DNA of 64,000 nt, taken from assembly GCF_000943565.1 (NCBI RefSeq), contig NZ_JTDW01000004.1, positions 124,001 to 188,000 on the forward strand, in the 5' to 3' direction. This document shows, in pieces, positions 26,379 to 34,395 of this stretch. The DNA comes from Neotamlana sedimentorum (lineage in GTDB: Bacteria; Bacteroidota; Bacteroidia; Flavobacteriales; Flavobacteriaceae). The notes under the pieces are model-generated. The model had not been told where the DNA came from. It did no database searches and saw nothing but the letters and a program-made list of their open reading frames with translations. The translations under genes were made by a program, and so were the position numbers. Each line of letters starts with the position of its first letter. Within the stretch, counting starts at the first letter, position 1.

Positions 26379-26439
26379 ATTATATTTTTTCTACTTTTCG
26401 TTAGGTTTTATCAATTTAGCGAATTTGGTCTAGCATTAA

Positions 26440-26573
26440 ATTTAACGGTTTTGGCTATAATTTCGTTATGGAATGGTACGCGAGTATCATTCCGCCGCAA
26501 CCATAAATTTAGCAAAAAGGCTTAAAATTCCGATTAGGAATTTCAGCCGTAATGAACTATAGAGGTTGTCAGC
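26440..26573 (-). repeat. attC-like palindromic site 1 (downstream of the PD-(D/E)XK cassette)
   Basis: On the minus strand the left arm reads GACAACCTCTATAGTTCATT and the right arm AAATTATAGCCAAAACCGTT followed by AAAT. The arms are imperfect complements. The right end fits GTTRRRY (GTTAAAT). Smaller hairpins fill the middle. It shares the ATAGCC..CCGTT core with the sites at 27434 and 29621. Confidence 0.45.
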
Positions 26574-26581
26574 AAATGTAT

Positions 26582-27415
26582 TTATTCTCCTATCACTAAT
26601 ATTGGTTTCCAATTATCCGGAAATTTATAACCATCCCAAATATTTTGAAAACGTTTCTCTTCACAAAATCCTGGTGTAACATAAAAAACTGCATAGAAAA
26701 TCTTATATAAAGGATGATTTGAATATCCTTTCACATCAATAAGTATTTGTTCAATAGTATTTATCATTTTCGTTTCTTCTTTAGCATACTTATATTCAAT
26801 AGCACAATTGAGCGAAGGAATTAATATATCAGGTTTATAGCCTTTTGCCGTTTTGTAAAACGGTTCAGAAGGGAATGAGCTATCTGGGAATGTCACTTTT
26901 GTAGCAAATTTGACTGGTGAGTAAACTTGTGTTTCGCTATTCGGTACGATATTCAGTTCTTTTAAAATTACACTTGTATTTGATAAAATATTTTCTAGAA
27001 ATATAAGTCCTGCGTTTTTATAGAAATCATTATTAAAAGCCTGAAATGGAATTAGATATTCTTTCATTTTATCAAGTTCTTCGCTAACGTAAAATGTTTC
27101 TTCTAACTCGTCATCATCAATTGGTTTATAACCATTAAAGCCTGATGCGAGTATTTTCTCTAAATCCTGTTTATATAATTTTAAAAGTTCAAAATTTTTT
27201 TGACTTTCTATAAATGATAAGATGAGTAAATAAGTAGATTTTAATAGAGAATTGAATTTATATGAATAGGTTTCAATGTCTTTATTTATATAGTATTCTT
27301 CTCCTATTTCACAATAGTCAAGCCCAATATGTAGTCCTTGTATTTTGTTCAGATGATTATAACATAATGCAATACTTTCATTTATTTTGGTTTCTTGATA
27401 ATGCTGATTTGTCAT
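26582..27415 (-). CDS. PD-(D/E)XK nuclease-like protein, accessory
   Basis: 277 residues. The N-terminal two thirds are helical with no recognised domain. The C-terminal third has GYKPDILIPSLNCAIEYKYA (near 203-222), which fits PD-x(9)-ExK of the PD-(D/E)XK nuclease fold, followed by helices ending in WKPILVIGE. It could be a restriction-type or Abi-type DNA nuclease. It is the last member of the palindrome-separated array and a single-gene cassette with its own downstream site at 26440. No methyltransferase partner is present. Confidence 0.65.
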   Translation of the reverse strand: MTNQHYQETKINESIALCYNHLNKIQGLHIGLDYCEIGEEYYINKDIETYSYKFNSLLKSTYLLILSFIESQKNFELLKLYKQDLEKILASGFNGYKPIDDDELEETFYVSEELDKMKEYLIPFQAFNNDFYKNAGLIFLENILSNTSVILKELNIVPNSETQVYSPVKFATKVTFPDSSFPSEPFYKTAKGYKPDILIPSLNCAIEYKYAKEETKMINTIEQILIDVKGYSNHPLYKIFYAVFYVTPGFCEEKRFQNIWDGYKFPDNWKPILVIGE

Positions 27416-27433
27416 AAGATTCTGTTGATATAT

Positions 27434-27564
27434 TTGCTAACGATCTCGGTTATGAGCAGTTGGGGTTTTTAGCCCTAACTTTTCGGTTTAGCACTGACCT
27501 TGGTTTTATGTTTATACATTTGTTTTATCACTTACACCCCAATTGTTTATAGCCAATGTTGGGC
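27434..27564 (-). repeat. attC-like palindromic site 2
   Basis: On the minus strand it runs from GCCCAACATTGGCTATAAAC (27564 side) to CTCATAACCGAGATCGTTAG (27434 side). The outer arms pair imperfectly over about 18 bp (GGCTATAAACAATTGGGG with its counterpart at 27447-27464). The start fits RYYYAAC (GCCCAAC). It lies directly downstream of the RelA/SpoT gene. Confidence 0.5.
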
Positions 27565-27571
27565 CCAGTTT

Positions 27572-28564
27572 TTATATTTGAAATTCTTTAATTTTTAGTT
27601 CTTTCAATTCAGGGAAAACAGTCAGAAAAGTATCAGTTTTATAAAATACATTTTTTGAAATGTCTTCAGGTTCAATTATTTCATATTTTAAAAATATTCC
27701 AAATATTATTTGAAATAGTGATAAGCTCATAGGGAAACCTTTTTGGTTAATTAGATTCAATTCTGTATTTATATTATTGAAAATAAGCTTTAATTCTTTA
27801 TTTACTTTGCGAGATTGCCAAATGCTTAACTTATTCTTAATCAAGGCAAATATGTTATCCACTACGCGGCTATAATCTTTGGGAGCTATTTCATTTGGGA
27901 TTTTTCCATTTTCGAAACATTCTTTAATGAAGTTTAATATTTTGATTTTTATGTCAATTTCTGGCCATTTGTAGCTTGTAATTTGTTTATTAACATCTTT
28001 AGCGCTAAGAGCAATCATATCTAGTTGTTCTACAGAGGCTTTTAATTGTGAGGCAAGTCTTAAAATTTTCCAATCAATGTTTTTACTTTTATATGCTAAG
28101 TCATGTGTGGTTACAGACCAAGCGTGTTCAAATGCACTACGAATTTGAATCTCAAATTTTATATCGTATATCTCTTTATTTATCTCTTGGTTTGGTGGTA
28201 TAAGTTTTCCAATGAATCTCGTAGAGTCAAATCTAAAAGTGTCAAAATTTTTAAAAGTACTTCCTTTTTTTCTAAGGTCTATTTCTGTAAAGGCATTTTT
28301 TAAAAAATCAATAACTTCCTCCTCATAGCTTAAATTAGGAACAATTAAAATACATCCAATAAAGTCATCAATTTCTACCCAGGAAGAGTAACGTCCTGTT
28401 TCAATTTTTTCACTAATTGAATCTAGTTTTTTAATTCTTGAAGTGTATGCGAACAAATGTTTTTTAGCATAGTTCATTAGTGTTTGATCCAATGCGCTTT
28501 GAATAAACTCAAAATATGGTAAATACAACTTGTATTTTGTAGATATTTTAGAATCCAAAATCAT
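27572..28564 (-). CDS. RelA/SpoT-domain protein, divergent alarmone-synthetase-like
   Basis: 330 residues. The nucleotidyltransferase region (about 35-190) shows SRIKKLDSISEKI (R..K...S...K), EIDDFIGCILIV (metal Asp region) and FEIQIRSAFEHAW (near 144-156, metal Glu/Gln-Arg motif), all typical of RelA/SpoT synthetases. The GYRSxH loop is altered to FRFDSTRFIG, so the substrate may differ from ATP/GDP. The C-terminal half is helical and unrecognised. Its start lies 5 bp after the stop of the DUF262 gene, so the two are translationally coupled. By analogy with toxic small alarmone synthetases it may be the toxic effector of the pair; this is inference. Confidence 0.75.
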   Translation of the reverse strand: MILDSKISTKYKLYLPYFEFIQSALDQTLMNYAKKHLFAYTSRIKKLDSISEKIETGRYSSWVEIDDFIGCILIVPNLSYEEEVIDFLKNAFTEIDLRKKGSTFKNFDTFRFDSTRFIGKLIPPNQEINKEIYDIKFEIQIRSAFEHAWSVTTHDLAYKSKNIDWKILRLASQLKASVEQLDMIALSAKDVNKQITSYKWPEIDIKIKILNFIKECFENGKIPNEIAPKDYSRVVDNIFALIKNKLSIWQSRKVNKELKLIFNNINTELNLINQKGFPMSLSLFQIIFGIFLKYEIIEPEDISKNVFYKTDTFLTVFPELKELKIKEFQI

Positions 28565-28569
28565 ATTTA

Positions 28570-29604
28570 CTAATACTCAATTTGATTCAATAAGACTTTG
28601 ATTAGGATATTTTCCCTTTCTTTTCTTGCAAGTGTTCTATTTGAAGCTACACGAGCGTATTCATAATATAAATTTATATCATTGCTTGATTCATCTGTTG
28701 GTTCATGGTTTACGAAAGTTGTTAATCTAGCCTTCATATCATTTAATTCAGGTAAATTATCTTGCTGAATTAAAACATGTAACGCGCCAATTAATGAATA
28801 AAAATCTGCTTGATTCTTTAATCTTGAACGAGTAAGAATATTATCAGGGTCATCAGAAAGTATGTTATTAACAATATTAATTATTGTCTTAAATAATTCT
28901 TCTATCTCATCCTTATCCTCCCAATTATCGTCTCTATTTCCAAAAGCGATATCTAATTCATTTGTATTGAAACCTTTCGGTTCATTTTCTAAGCGCAACA
29001 ATATTTGTGCAGTAAGTTCAACATCTTTCATTTGCGATCTACTTCTTTTAGCTATTTGCGGAAAATTTACTGGAAGCTTATCGTTCATCCATACTGTTAA
29101 ATCTTCTGATACTGTTATAAAATCACCAGAGTATTTCGCATGCCTTAATTCTTGTGATGTAAGTTTCGCAACATTTCGATTTATTCTATCGAAAATATTA
29201 TTTATAATGCTTTCATTATTTGTTGGCAAGTATTCAACTGAGAATGTATAACTCCAAAACTTGTTCTTTAAATCTCCATTAAACTCTTGAAAGTATACAC
29301 CCCTTATGTCTTCAATAGGACAGCTTTCAGGTACTGGGAATTCATTATTTATGAAAGCAAAAATACAGGTCAAACGTTGTTTTCCATCAACTACATTATA
29401 GGTTGTTACTCCAGTACCGCTAATCTCTTCATATAGAAATATTGTCGGAGCTGGATAGTCTAACAGCAAGGTTTCGATAAAATAATCTCTAAATGTTTGT
29501 GTCCAAACACTTCTTCTCTGATATGGAGGGTCAAGGTCAAGTAATTCTCTGTTATATAGGTCATTGAACCAAGCTATTGTTTGAAAATTTTGTCTTCTGT
29601 TCAT
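28570..29604 (-). CDS. DUF262 (ParB-like/GmrS-type) protein
   Basis: 344 residues. The N-terminal DUF262 domain has LDPPYQRRSVWTQTFRDYFIETLL near 19-42 and the NTPase-associated DGKQR motif in YNVVDGKQRLTCIFAF (near 68-83), followed by LTSQELRHAKYSG near 140. DUF262 domains occur in GmrSD, BrxU and other defence proteins, where DGQR-type motifs bind or hydrolyse nucleotides. No DUF1524 HNH nuclease follows here; the C-terminus is helical. It heads a two-gene cassette with the RelA/SpoT protein and could sense or guard. Confidence 0.85.
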   Translation of the reverse strand: MNRRQNFQTIAWFNDLYNRELLDLDPPYQRRSVWTQTFRDYFIETLLLDYPAPTIFLYEEISGTGVTTYNVVDGKQRLTCIFAFINNEFPVPESCPIEDIRGVYFQEFNGDLKNKFWSYTFSVEYLPTNNESIINNIFDRINRNVAKLTSQELRHAKYSGDFITVSEDLTVWMNDKLPVNFPQIAKRSRSQMKDVELTAQILLRLENEPKGFNTNELDIAFGNRDDNWEDKDEIEELFKTIINIVNNILSDDPDNILTRSRLKNQADFYSLIGALHVLIQQDNLPELNDMKARLTTFVNHEPTDESSNDINLYYEYARVASNRTLARKERENILIKVLLNQIEY

Positions 29605-29620
29605 TTGTTTCTTTTAATTG

Positions 29621-29824
29621 TGTCCAACGGCTTCGGCTATGATTAGTGCGGGAATAGGGAAGCAAAGGCTTTTCGATTTAGCACTAAGACGAAGCTTTTT
29701 GTTTGCTTTTATTTTTTCTTTTCAAAAGTCAAATCAAAATTATTTGACGACATTATAAAAATACACTAAACTTTGGATTAAAAGCCAACCCTTATATTAA
29801 TTATAGCCCTTGCTACCCAATGTT
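29621..29824 (-). repeat. attC-like palindromic site 3 (long)
   Basis: On the minus strand it runs from AACATTGGGTAGCAAGGGCT (29824 side) to CATAGCCGAAGCCGTTGGAC (29623 side). The inner arms GGCTATAATTAAT and ATTAATCATAGCC-like pair over about 14 bp. The end fits GTTRRRY (GTTGGAC). It is long (about 200 bp). It accounts for the gap between the CHMI and DUF262 genes. Confidence 0.5.
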
Positions 29825-29857
29825 ATTATTTTCAATGTAAAATTTGTTTATTCAGTC

Positions 29858-30202
29858 TTACACCATTGATTTATTGCAATATGTTGCTTTTTCAAAATCT
29901 CTAATATTTATTGAAATAATTGGAACATCTGGGAACATTGATTTTAATTCAGTAATAATTCTTTCCGATAGATTCTTTTTTTGAGAGATAGTTCGTCCTT
30001 CCATAATATTCGCGAAAATGTGAATAAAATTATCTTTTGTATTTCCGATATTATAATATTCAAAAGGATTGATTCTTACTTTGATGTCTCCTTTATCAAA
30101 GAGGTCAGTTGATTCAGCTGTATCATATACTTTTTGAATAATTTCATCCGGTGATTTTATTTTTATGATATTTTCAGAACAATCAATTACAAAATGTGGC
30201 AT
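29858..30202 (-). CDS. 5-carboxymethyl-2-hydroxymuconate isomerase (CHMI) family protein
   Basis: 114 residues of the tautomerase superfamily. It begins MPHFVIDCSENI with the catalytic Pro2, and GDIKVRINPFEYYNIG, FIHIFANIMEGRT and NIRDFEKATYCNK match the CHMI family. The known reaction is ketonisation in homoprotocatechuate breakdown, but no other genes of that pathway are nearby, so the substrate here is unknown. It is the first gene of the array and is bounded by attC-like sequence at both ends. Confidence 0.85.
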   Translation of the reverse strand: MPHFVIDCSENIIKIKSPDEIIQKVYDTAESTDLFDKGDIKVRINPFEYYNIGNTKDNFIHIFANIMEGRTISQKKNLSERIITELKSMFPDVPIISINIRDFEKATYCNKSMV

Positions 30203-30226
30203 AAATTATTTTATTTCAGGTTTTTC

Positions 30227-30240
30227 TTAATGTTGGGTAA
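30227..30240 (-). repeat. attC-like half-site at the array boundary
   Basis: On the minus strand TACCCAACATT repeats the start of site 2 (CCCAACATT) and fits RYYYAAC (ACCCAAC). No partner arm was seen, so it may be a truncated site or the recombination boundary of the array. Confidence 0.3.
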
Positions 30241-30283
30241 CTCGTTTTATAAACACCTTCTTTAAGTTGGAGTTTAATTAAAT

Positions 30284-31138
30284 TTAAACTCTAAAAATCA
30301 ACTCATCATAATCTGCAATTTCTGGGATAATATCGAGTGCTAATAATTCTTTTTGCGTTTTCATTACGGTATCTTTATCAATTAAAGATTGAGACCACTC
30401 GGTAATACTAAGCCATTCTTGTACATCTTCTAATTGTTGTTCGTAACGGTTTGCTATGGTTTTATCGATACTTGGTATGTCTTTAAAATCGAGCGTTGTG
30501 TTATTAATTATCTCTAGTATGGTTTTTAATTCTTCAGGATTGTTTTCAATAAACTCTTCACGGGCGGCAATTACAAAACAAGGCCAGGGTGTAGGGCAAT
30601 TGCCAATGCGCCTAAAAGTACCATTGTCCACCAAAGGTTTTGTAGTAAATTTTTCCCACATAAAATAATCGGCAGCGCCTTCTGTTAAGCCTTTTACTGC
30701 GCCATCCAAATCCTTTATAACTTCAAAATTTAAATCGGATTTTAAGTCCCAATCATGGTTTTCGGCATTTATATATGCCATTAAATGAGAACCAGAACCG
30801 TAACGACTAATTGCGGCTCTTGTGCCTTTAATATCTTCAATGGTTTTAAAAGGAGAGTCTGCAGCTACATGTATACCCCAAACCAAAGGTGTTTGCACAA
30901 AAGTTTGCACAATTTTACTGGGGTTTCCTGCTATAATATCTTTAATAATACCTTCGGTTAAAATTACCGCTAAGTCTATTTCTTTATTTCGCAATGCTTT
31001 ACACATAGCACCAGTGCCGCCATAGTAATCATGCCAACGTAAATTTATATTTTCTTCTTTATATTCGCCGTTTTTTAGCGTTAAATACCAAGCTAAGTTA
31101 AAGTGTTCAGGTACACCACCAATATTAATTTTCTTCAT
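30284..31138 (-). CDS. Cytoplasmic ABC-type substrate-binding-like protein
   Basis: 284 residues of the NMT1/SsuA-like periplasmic-binding fold (LRWHDYYGGTGAMCKALRNKEIDLAVILTEGII; ADSPFKTIEDIKGTRAAISRYGSGSHLMA; TPWPCFVIAAREEFIENNPEELKTILE). It lacks any signal peptide and has no permease or ATPase nearby, so it is either cytoplasmic or not a transporter component. The ligand is unknown. Together with the three genes downstream on the minus strand it forms a core-like neighbourhood outside the cassette array. Confidence 0.8.
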   Translation of the reverse strand: MKKINIGGVPEHFNLAWYLTLKNGEYKEENINLRWHDYYGGTGAMCKALRNKEIDLAVILTEGIIKDIIAGNPSKIVQTFVQTPLVWGIHVAADSPFKTIEDIKGTRAAISRYGSGSHLMAYINAENHDWDLKSDLNFEVIKDLDGAVKGLTEGAADYFMWEKFTTKPLVDNGTFRRIGNCPTPWPCFVIAAREEFIENNPEELKTILEIINNTTLDFKDIPSIDKTIANRYEQQLEDVQEWLSITEWSQSLIDKDTVMKTQKELLALDIIPEIADYDELIFRV

Positions 31139-31149
31139 TTAAATCGTGA

Positions 31150-32025
31150 TTAGATTTGTTCTACAATTTTATTAAGCGCGTAAAGTATTAAATCTTCAAT
31201 CACTTTTGAAGGGTTTTCACTAAAAGTTCCACTTGGCCTATTTGCTATTATCGCATTTAATGAAATGGCATGATGCCCTAGAAGTGCCGACAAGCCATAG
31301 ATTCCCGAGGTTTCCATTTCTAAATTTGTGATTTTTAAATTTTCGAAATAGAAATGTTCAAGTTTAGAATTTATTTCTGGGTCTTGAATTGGTAAACGTA
31401 ACATTCTGCCTTGTGGCCCATAAAATCCATTGGCCGTTACTGTTATGCCTTTATACGTGTTTTTATTTGAAAATATTTTGAAGAGCTTTTCGCTAGATTT
31501 TATCGCTAAAGGATTTGATTTATTTTTACTCCAATTGGTTTGATTTATGAAAGCATTTTCAATGTTAGAATGACTTATTTTATCGGTAACATAAAATTGA
31601 AGCGTACCGTTAATATCTAAACCATATTCGCTAACCAAAACAGAATTGACAGGTATTTCCTTTTGAAGTGAACCTGAAGTTCCAACGCGAATAATGTTTA
31701 GGCTTGTTAATTCTTTTTTAGGCTTTCTGGTTTGTAAATCGATATTAAAAAGCGCATCTAATTCATTTAAGACTATATCAATATTATCGGAACCTATTCC
31801 TGTTGAAATTACTGTTATACGTTTGGTTTTGTAATAGCCTGTTTGAGTTTTAAATTCTCTCTTTTGAGTACTAAATTCTATTGAATCAAAATGACATGTT
31901 ACTTTTTCTACACGATCTGGATCACCAACAAAAATTATAGTTTTAGCTACATTGTCTGGCCTTAAATTTAAATGATAAACGCTGCCATCTGGATTCAATA
32001 TAAGTTCAGATTCTTTAATAGGCAT
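31150..32025 (-). CDS. Nucleoside phosphorylase (uridine/purine phosphorylase-like)
   Basis: 291 residues of the PNP/UDP family: IIFVGDPDRVEKV near 30-42, TVISTGIGSDNIDIVL near 70-85 (phosphate Arg/Gly loop), IRVGTSGSLQKEIPVNS near 108-124, and NLEMETSGIYGLSALLGH near 235-252 (Glu-Met-Glu ribose site). It would cleave nucleosides with phosphate for salvage. The start overlaps the end of the DUF1835 gene by 11 bp. Confidence 0.9.
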   Translation of the reverse strand: MPIKESELILNPDGSVYHLNLRPDNVAKTIIFVGDPDRVEKVTCHFDSIEFSTQKREFKTQTGYYKTKRITVISTGIGSDNIDIVLNELDALFNIDLQTRKPKKELTSLNIIRVGTSGSLQKEIPVNSVLVSEYGLDINGTLQFYVTDKISHSNIENAFINQTNWSKNKSNPLAIKSSEKLFKIFSNKNTYKGITVTANGFYGPQGRMLRLPIQDPEINSKLEHFYFENLKITNLEMETSGIYGLSALLGHHAISLNAIIANRPSGTFSENPSKVIEDLILYALNKIVEQI

Positions 32026-32956
32026 TTAAAACAGATTTAATTAGCTTATTCTCGGTTTTGCTAAACTGATAAGTTAAACGCTCAACACCACCATAATACA
32101 TATTGTCGTCAACTTGATTAGAAGCGTTAGTTTTACCTAATATGGCTTCATAACCTTTTCGATTTAATTCTATTTTTTTATCTTCTTCAGTATAAAACAA
32201 GCTAAGTTTATCTATTATTCTAGACATTTGTAAATCGCTAAAACCGTAATATCCTTGGTAGTTTAAAGCATAACCTAATAAATGATTTTTTGATTTAATT
32301 TCGTGCTCTTTTATTATTTTTAAAATGTTCGTTTCTAAAATATTTAAACCAGTTATGCTATCTGGAAAACGCTCTAAATGGGCTTTTAAACAATTACTTA
32401 AATATTTAAACGAAGACGATTTTACTATAAATGGTTTTAATAAATTATGATCAATTCCACAGTAAATCCCCCAAATAGTTGTGGCCAAATCAATATCTTT
32501 TGAAGTTAAAAGTGTTTTGTTCTTGTAATGTTTTTGTAATTGTTTTGATGAGATTTCGGATAATCCTTTTAAATCTTTTTCACCTTCTATTCTTCCGCTA
32601 CAAACTAAAGAAATAGGAAGATTAATTTTTTTCTGTTGAAGCAAACTTATGGCGGCGATCATATTAATATGGCAAAATAAATCGTATTCAAACCATAATA
32701 TAATTTCGGAATACTCATGGGCATTATCAAGCTTTCCTAATTCCGAAATAATTCGGTCTTCATCGATTTCAATATCGTATGTTTCATCGAAAAATTTTTT
32801 TCTTTTTTCTAAAAAATCTTCCGAATAAATTATTTCTTGAGTTGGACCTTCGCATAACATTTCGTGCCATACTATAATTTCACCTTCAATATTTAAATCG
32901 GTTAAAACCTGAGTTAATTCATCTCCATTTGTAATGTGTAGTGGTTTTTTGCTCAT
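32015..32956 (-). CDS. DUF1835 domain protein
   Basis: 313 residues beginning with LHITNGDELTQVLTDLNIEGEIIVWHEMLCEGPT, the DUF1835 signature, then EYSEIILWFEYDLFCHINMIAAISLL near 98-124 and a helical C-terminus. Function unknown. It lies between SUI1-like and nucleoside phosphorylase genes with overlaps or 3-bp gaps, so the three are one transcript. Confidence 0.88.
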   Translation of the reverse strand: MSKKPLHITNGDELTQVLTDLNIEGEIIVWHEMLCEGPTQEIIYSEDFLEKRKKFFDETYDIEIDEDRIISELGKLDNAHEYSEIILWFEYDLFCHINMIAAISLLQQKKINLPISLVCSGRIEGEKDLKGLSEISSKQLQKHYKNKTLLTSKDIDLATTIWGIYCGIDHNLLKPFIVKSSSFKYLSNCLKAHLERFPDSITGLNILETNILKIIKEHEIKSKNHLLGYALNYQGYYGFSDLQMSRIIDKLSLFYTEEDKKIELNRKGYEAILGKTNASNQVDDNMYYGGVERLTYQFSKTENKLIKSVLNAY

Positions 32957-32959
32957 AAT

Positions 32960-33289
32960 TTAGCCTCCAACGCGCTTTACTTTAAAGCCCTTATTTTTTA
33001 GAATTGACATAATTTTATCACGATAATCGCCTTGAATAATAATTTTATTATCCTTAAAACTACCGCCAACACTAAGTGTTGTTTTTATTTCTTTTGCAAG
33101 TTGTTTAAAGTCTTCGGAGGCTCCAGTATAGCCTTCTAATATAGTTGTTGGCTTGCCTTTACGTTTTTCGTATTTGCAAATTATAGGGTCGTCTTGCATC
33201 CAAATATCAGACGAATCATCTGTATTTGATGGTGTTTCTTCTGGAGTATGTTCTGGGAATAAGTTTTTTAGCTGGTCTTGTAAATCCAT
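32960..33289 (-). CDS. SUI1/eIF1-like translation factor
   Basis: 109 residues. An acidic N-terminus precedes the SUI1 fold: KRKGKPTTILEGYTG near 43-57, IKTTLSVGGSFKDNKIIIQGDYRDKIMSILKNKGFKVKRVGG at the C-terminus. This is the bacterial YciH group. YciH homologs act on initiation fidelity in vitro; the role in this lineage is unclear. Confidence 0.92.
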   Translation of the reverse strand: MDLQDQLKNLFPEHTPEETPSNTDDSSDIWMQDDPIICKYEKRKGKPTTILEGYTGASEDFKQLAKEIKTTLSVGGSFKDNKIIIQGDYRDKIMSILKNKGFKVKRVGG

Positions 33290-33297
33290 AAAACAAA

Positions 33298-34248
33298 TTA
33301 CTTTTTAATAAGACCAAGTTCAATTAAACGCTCATTTAAGAACTCGCCTGCAGAAATATTATCAAATTGTTTCGGATTGTTATTATCTACACAGCTATCT
33401 AAAACATCTAGTTTCATGCTGCTAATTGGGTGCATAAAAAAAGGAATTGAATACCTTGATGTTCCCCATAGTTCCTTTGGGGGATTTACAACACGATGAA
33501 TTGTAGATTTTAATTTATTATTAGTGTGACGTGAAAGCATATCACCAACATTTATCATAAGTTCGTCAGGTTCAGCAATAGCGTCAATCCAATCACCTTT
33601 ATGGTTTTGAACTTGTAAACCTTTGCCTTGTGCACCCATTAAAAGTGTAATTAAATTAATATCACCATGTGCTGCCGCACGAACAGCTTCTTTAGGTTCT
33701 GCTGTAATTGGTGGATAATGTATAGGGCGTAAAATAGAATTACCATTATGAATAAAAGCATCAAAATAAGTTTCTTCTAACCCTAAATGTAGTGCTAAGG
33801 CTCGTAAAACATACTTAGCTGTTTTTTCTAGCATTTGGTAGGTTTCTTTACCAACTTTATTAAATTTTGGTAACTCATCAACAATTACGTTATCTGGATA
33901 TTCAGCCTTTAATTCATCATTATCATCAACATACTGTCCAAAATGCCAAAATTCTTTTAAATCGCCTTCTTTTTTGCCTTTTGCACTTTCTTTACCAAAG
34001 GACACATAACCACGTTGTCCACCAATACCTGGAATTTCATATTTTTGTTTTATTTCAATAGGTAAGTCAAAAAAGTTTTTTACTTCGCTGTAAAGTCTTT
34101 CAACTAAATTATCATCTAAAAAATGACCTTTTAAAGCGACAAAACCTATTTCTTCATAGGCTTTACCAATGGCATTAACAAAGTGCTGTTTTTTATCTGG
34201 ATCGTTAGAGGTAAAATCTTTTAAATTTACGCTTGGTACGCTGTTCAT
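33298..34248 (-). CDS. 2-oxoglutarate/Fe(II) oxygenase, isopenicillin-N-synthase family
   Basis: 316 residues from ATG 34248 (MNSVPSVNLKDFTSND). An upstream ATG at 34293 would add 15 residues that do not fit the family. The DIOX_N region has FVALKGHFLD. The jelly-roll carries AAHGDINLITLL (HxD), STIHRVVNPP (distal His) and RYSIPFF (2OG-binding Arg). It is a soluble oxygenase with unknown small-molecule substrate, common in Bacteroidota next to the SUI1 gene. Confidence 0.9.
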   Translation of the reverse strand: MNSVPSVNLKDFTSNDPDKKQHFVNAIGKAYEEIGFVALKGHFLDDNLVERLYSEVKNFFDLPIEIKQKYEIPGIGGQRGYVSFGKESAKGKKEGDLKEFWHFGQYVDDNDELKAEYPDNVIVDELPKFNKVGKETYQMLEKTAKYVLRALALHLGLEETYFDAFIHNGNSILRPIHYPPITAEPKEAVRAAAHGDINLITLLMGAQGKGLQVQNHKGDWIDAIAEPDELMINVGDMLSRHTNNKLKSTIHRVVNPPKELWGTSRYSIPFFMHPISSMKLDVLDSCVDNNNPKQFDNISAGEFLNERLIELGLIKK

Positions 34249-34342
34249 CTCAAGTTTTTTAAAATACGTGTAAATACAAATGTACGAAAACAATCGAATT
34301 TTTTAATAGCATTGAACTAATTATCATATTTACAATTTATAG

Positions 34343-34350
34343 TATATTTG
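34343..34350 (+). promoter_or_regulatory. -7 promoter element for the E1 dehydrogenase
   Basis: TATATTTG matches TAnnTTTG exactly, 46 nt before the ATG at 34396. The -33 element is poor. Confidence 0.45.
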
Positions 34351-34395
34351 ATTGTTTTCCTTGTTATTATTTTAAGGTTTAATTGATAAATATTT

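Noticed and set aside
25996-26433. 145-codon open frame on the plus strand
   Set aside because: It is antisense to the EF-hand lipoprotein, whose four calcium loops and lipobox are clear; the plus-strand translation is Ser/Leu/Phe-rich and shadow-like.
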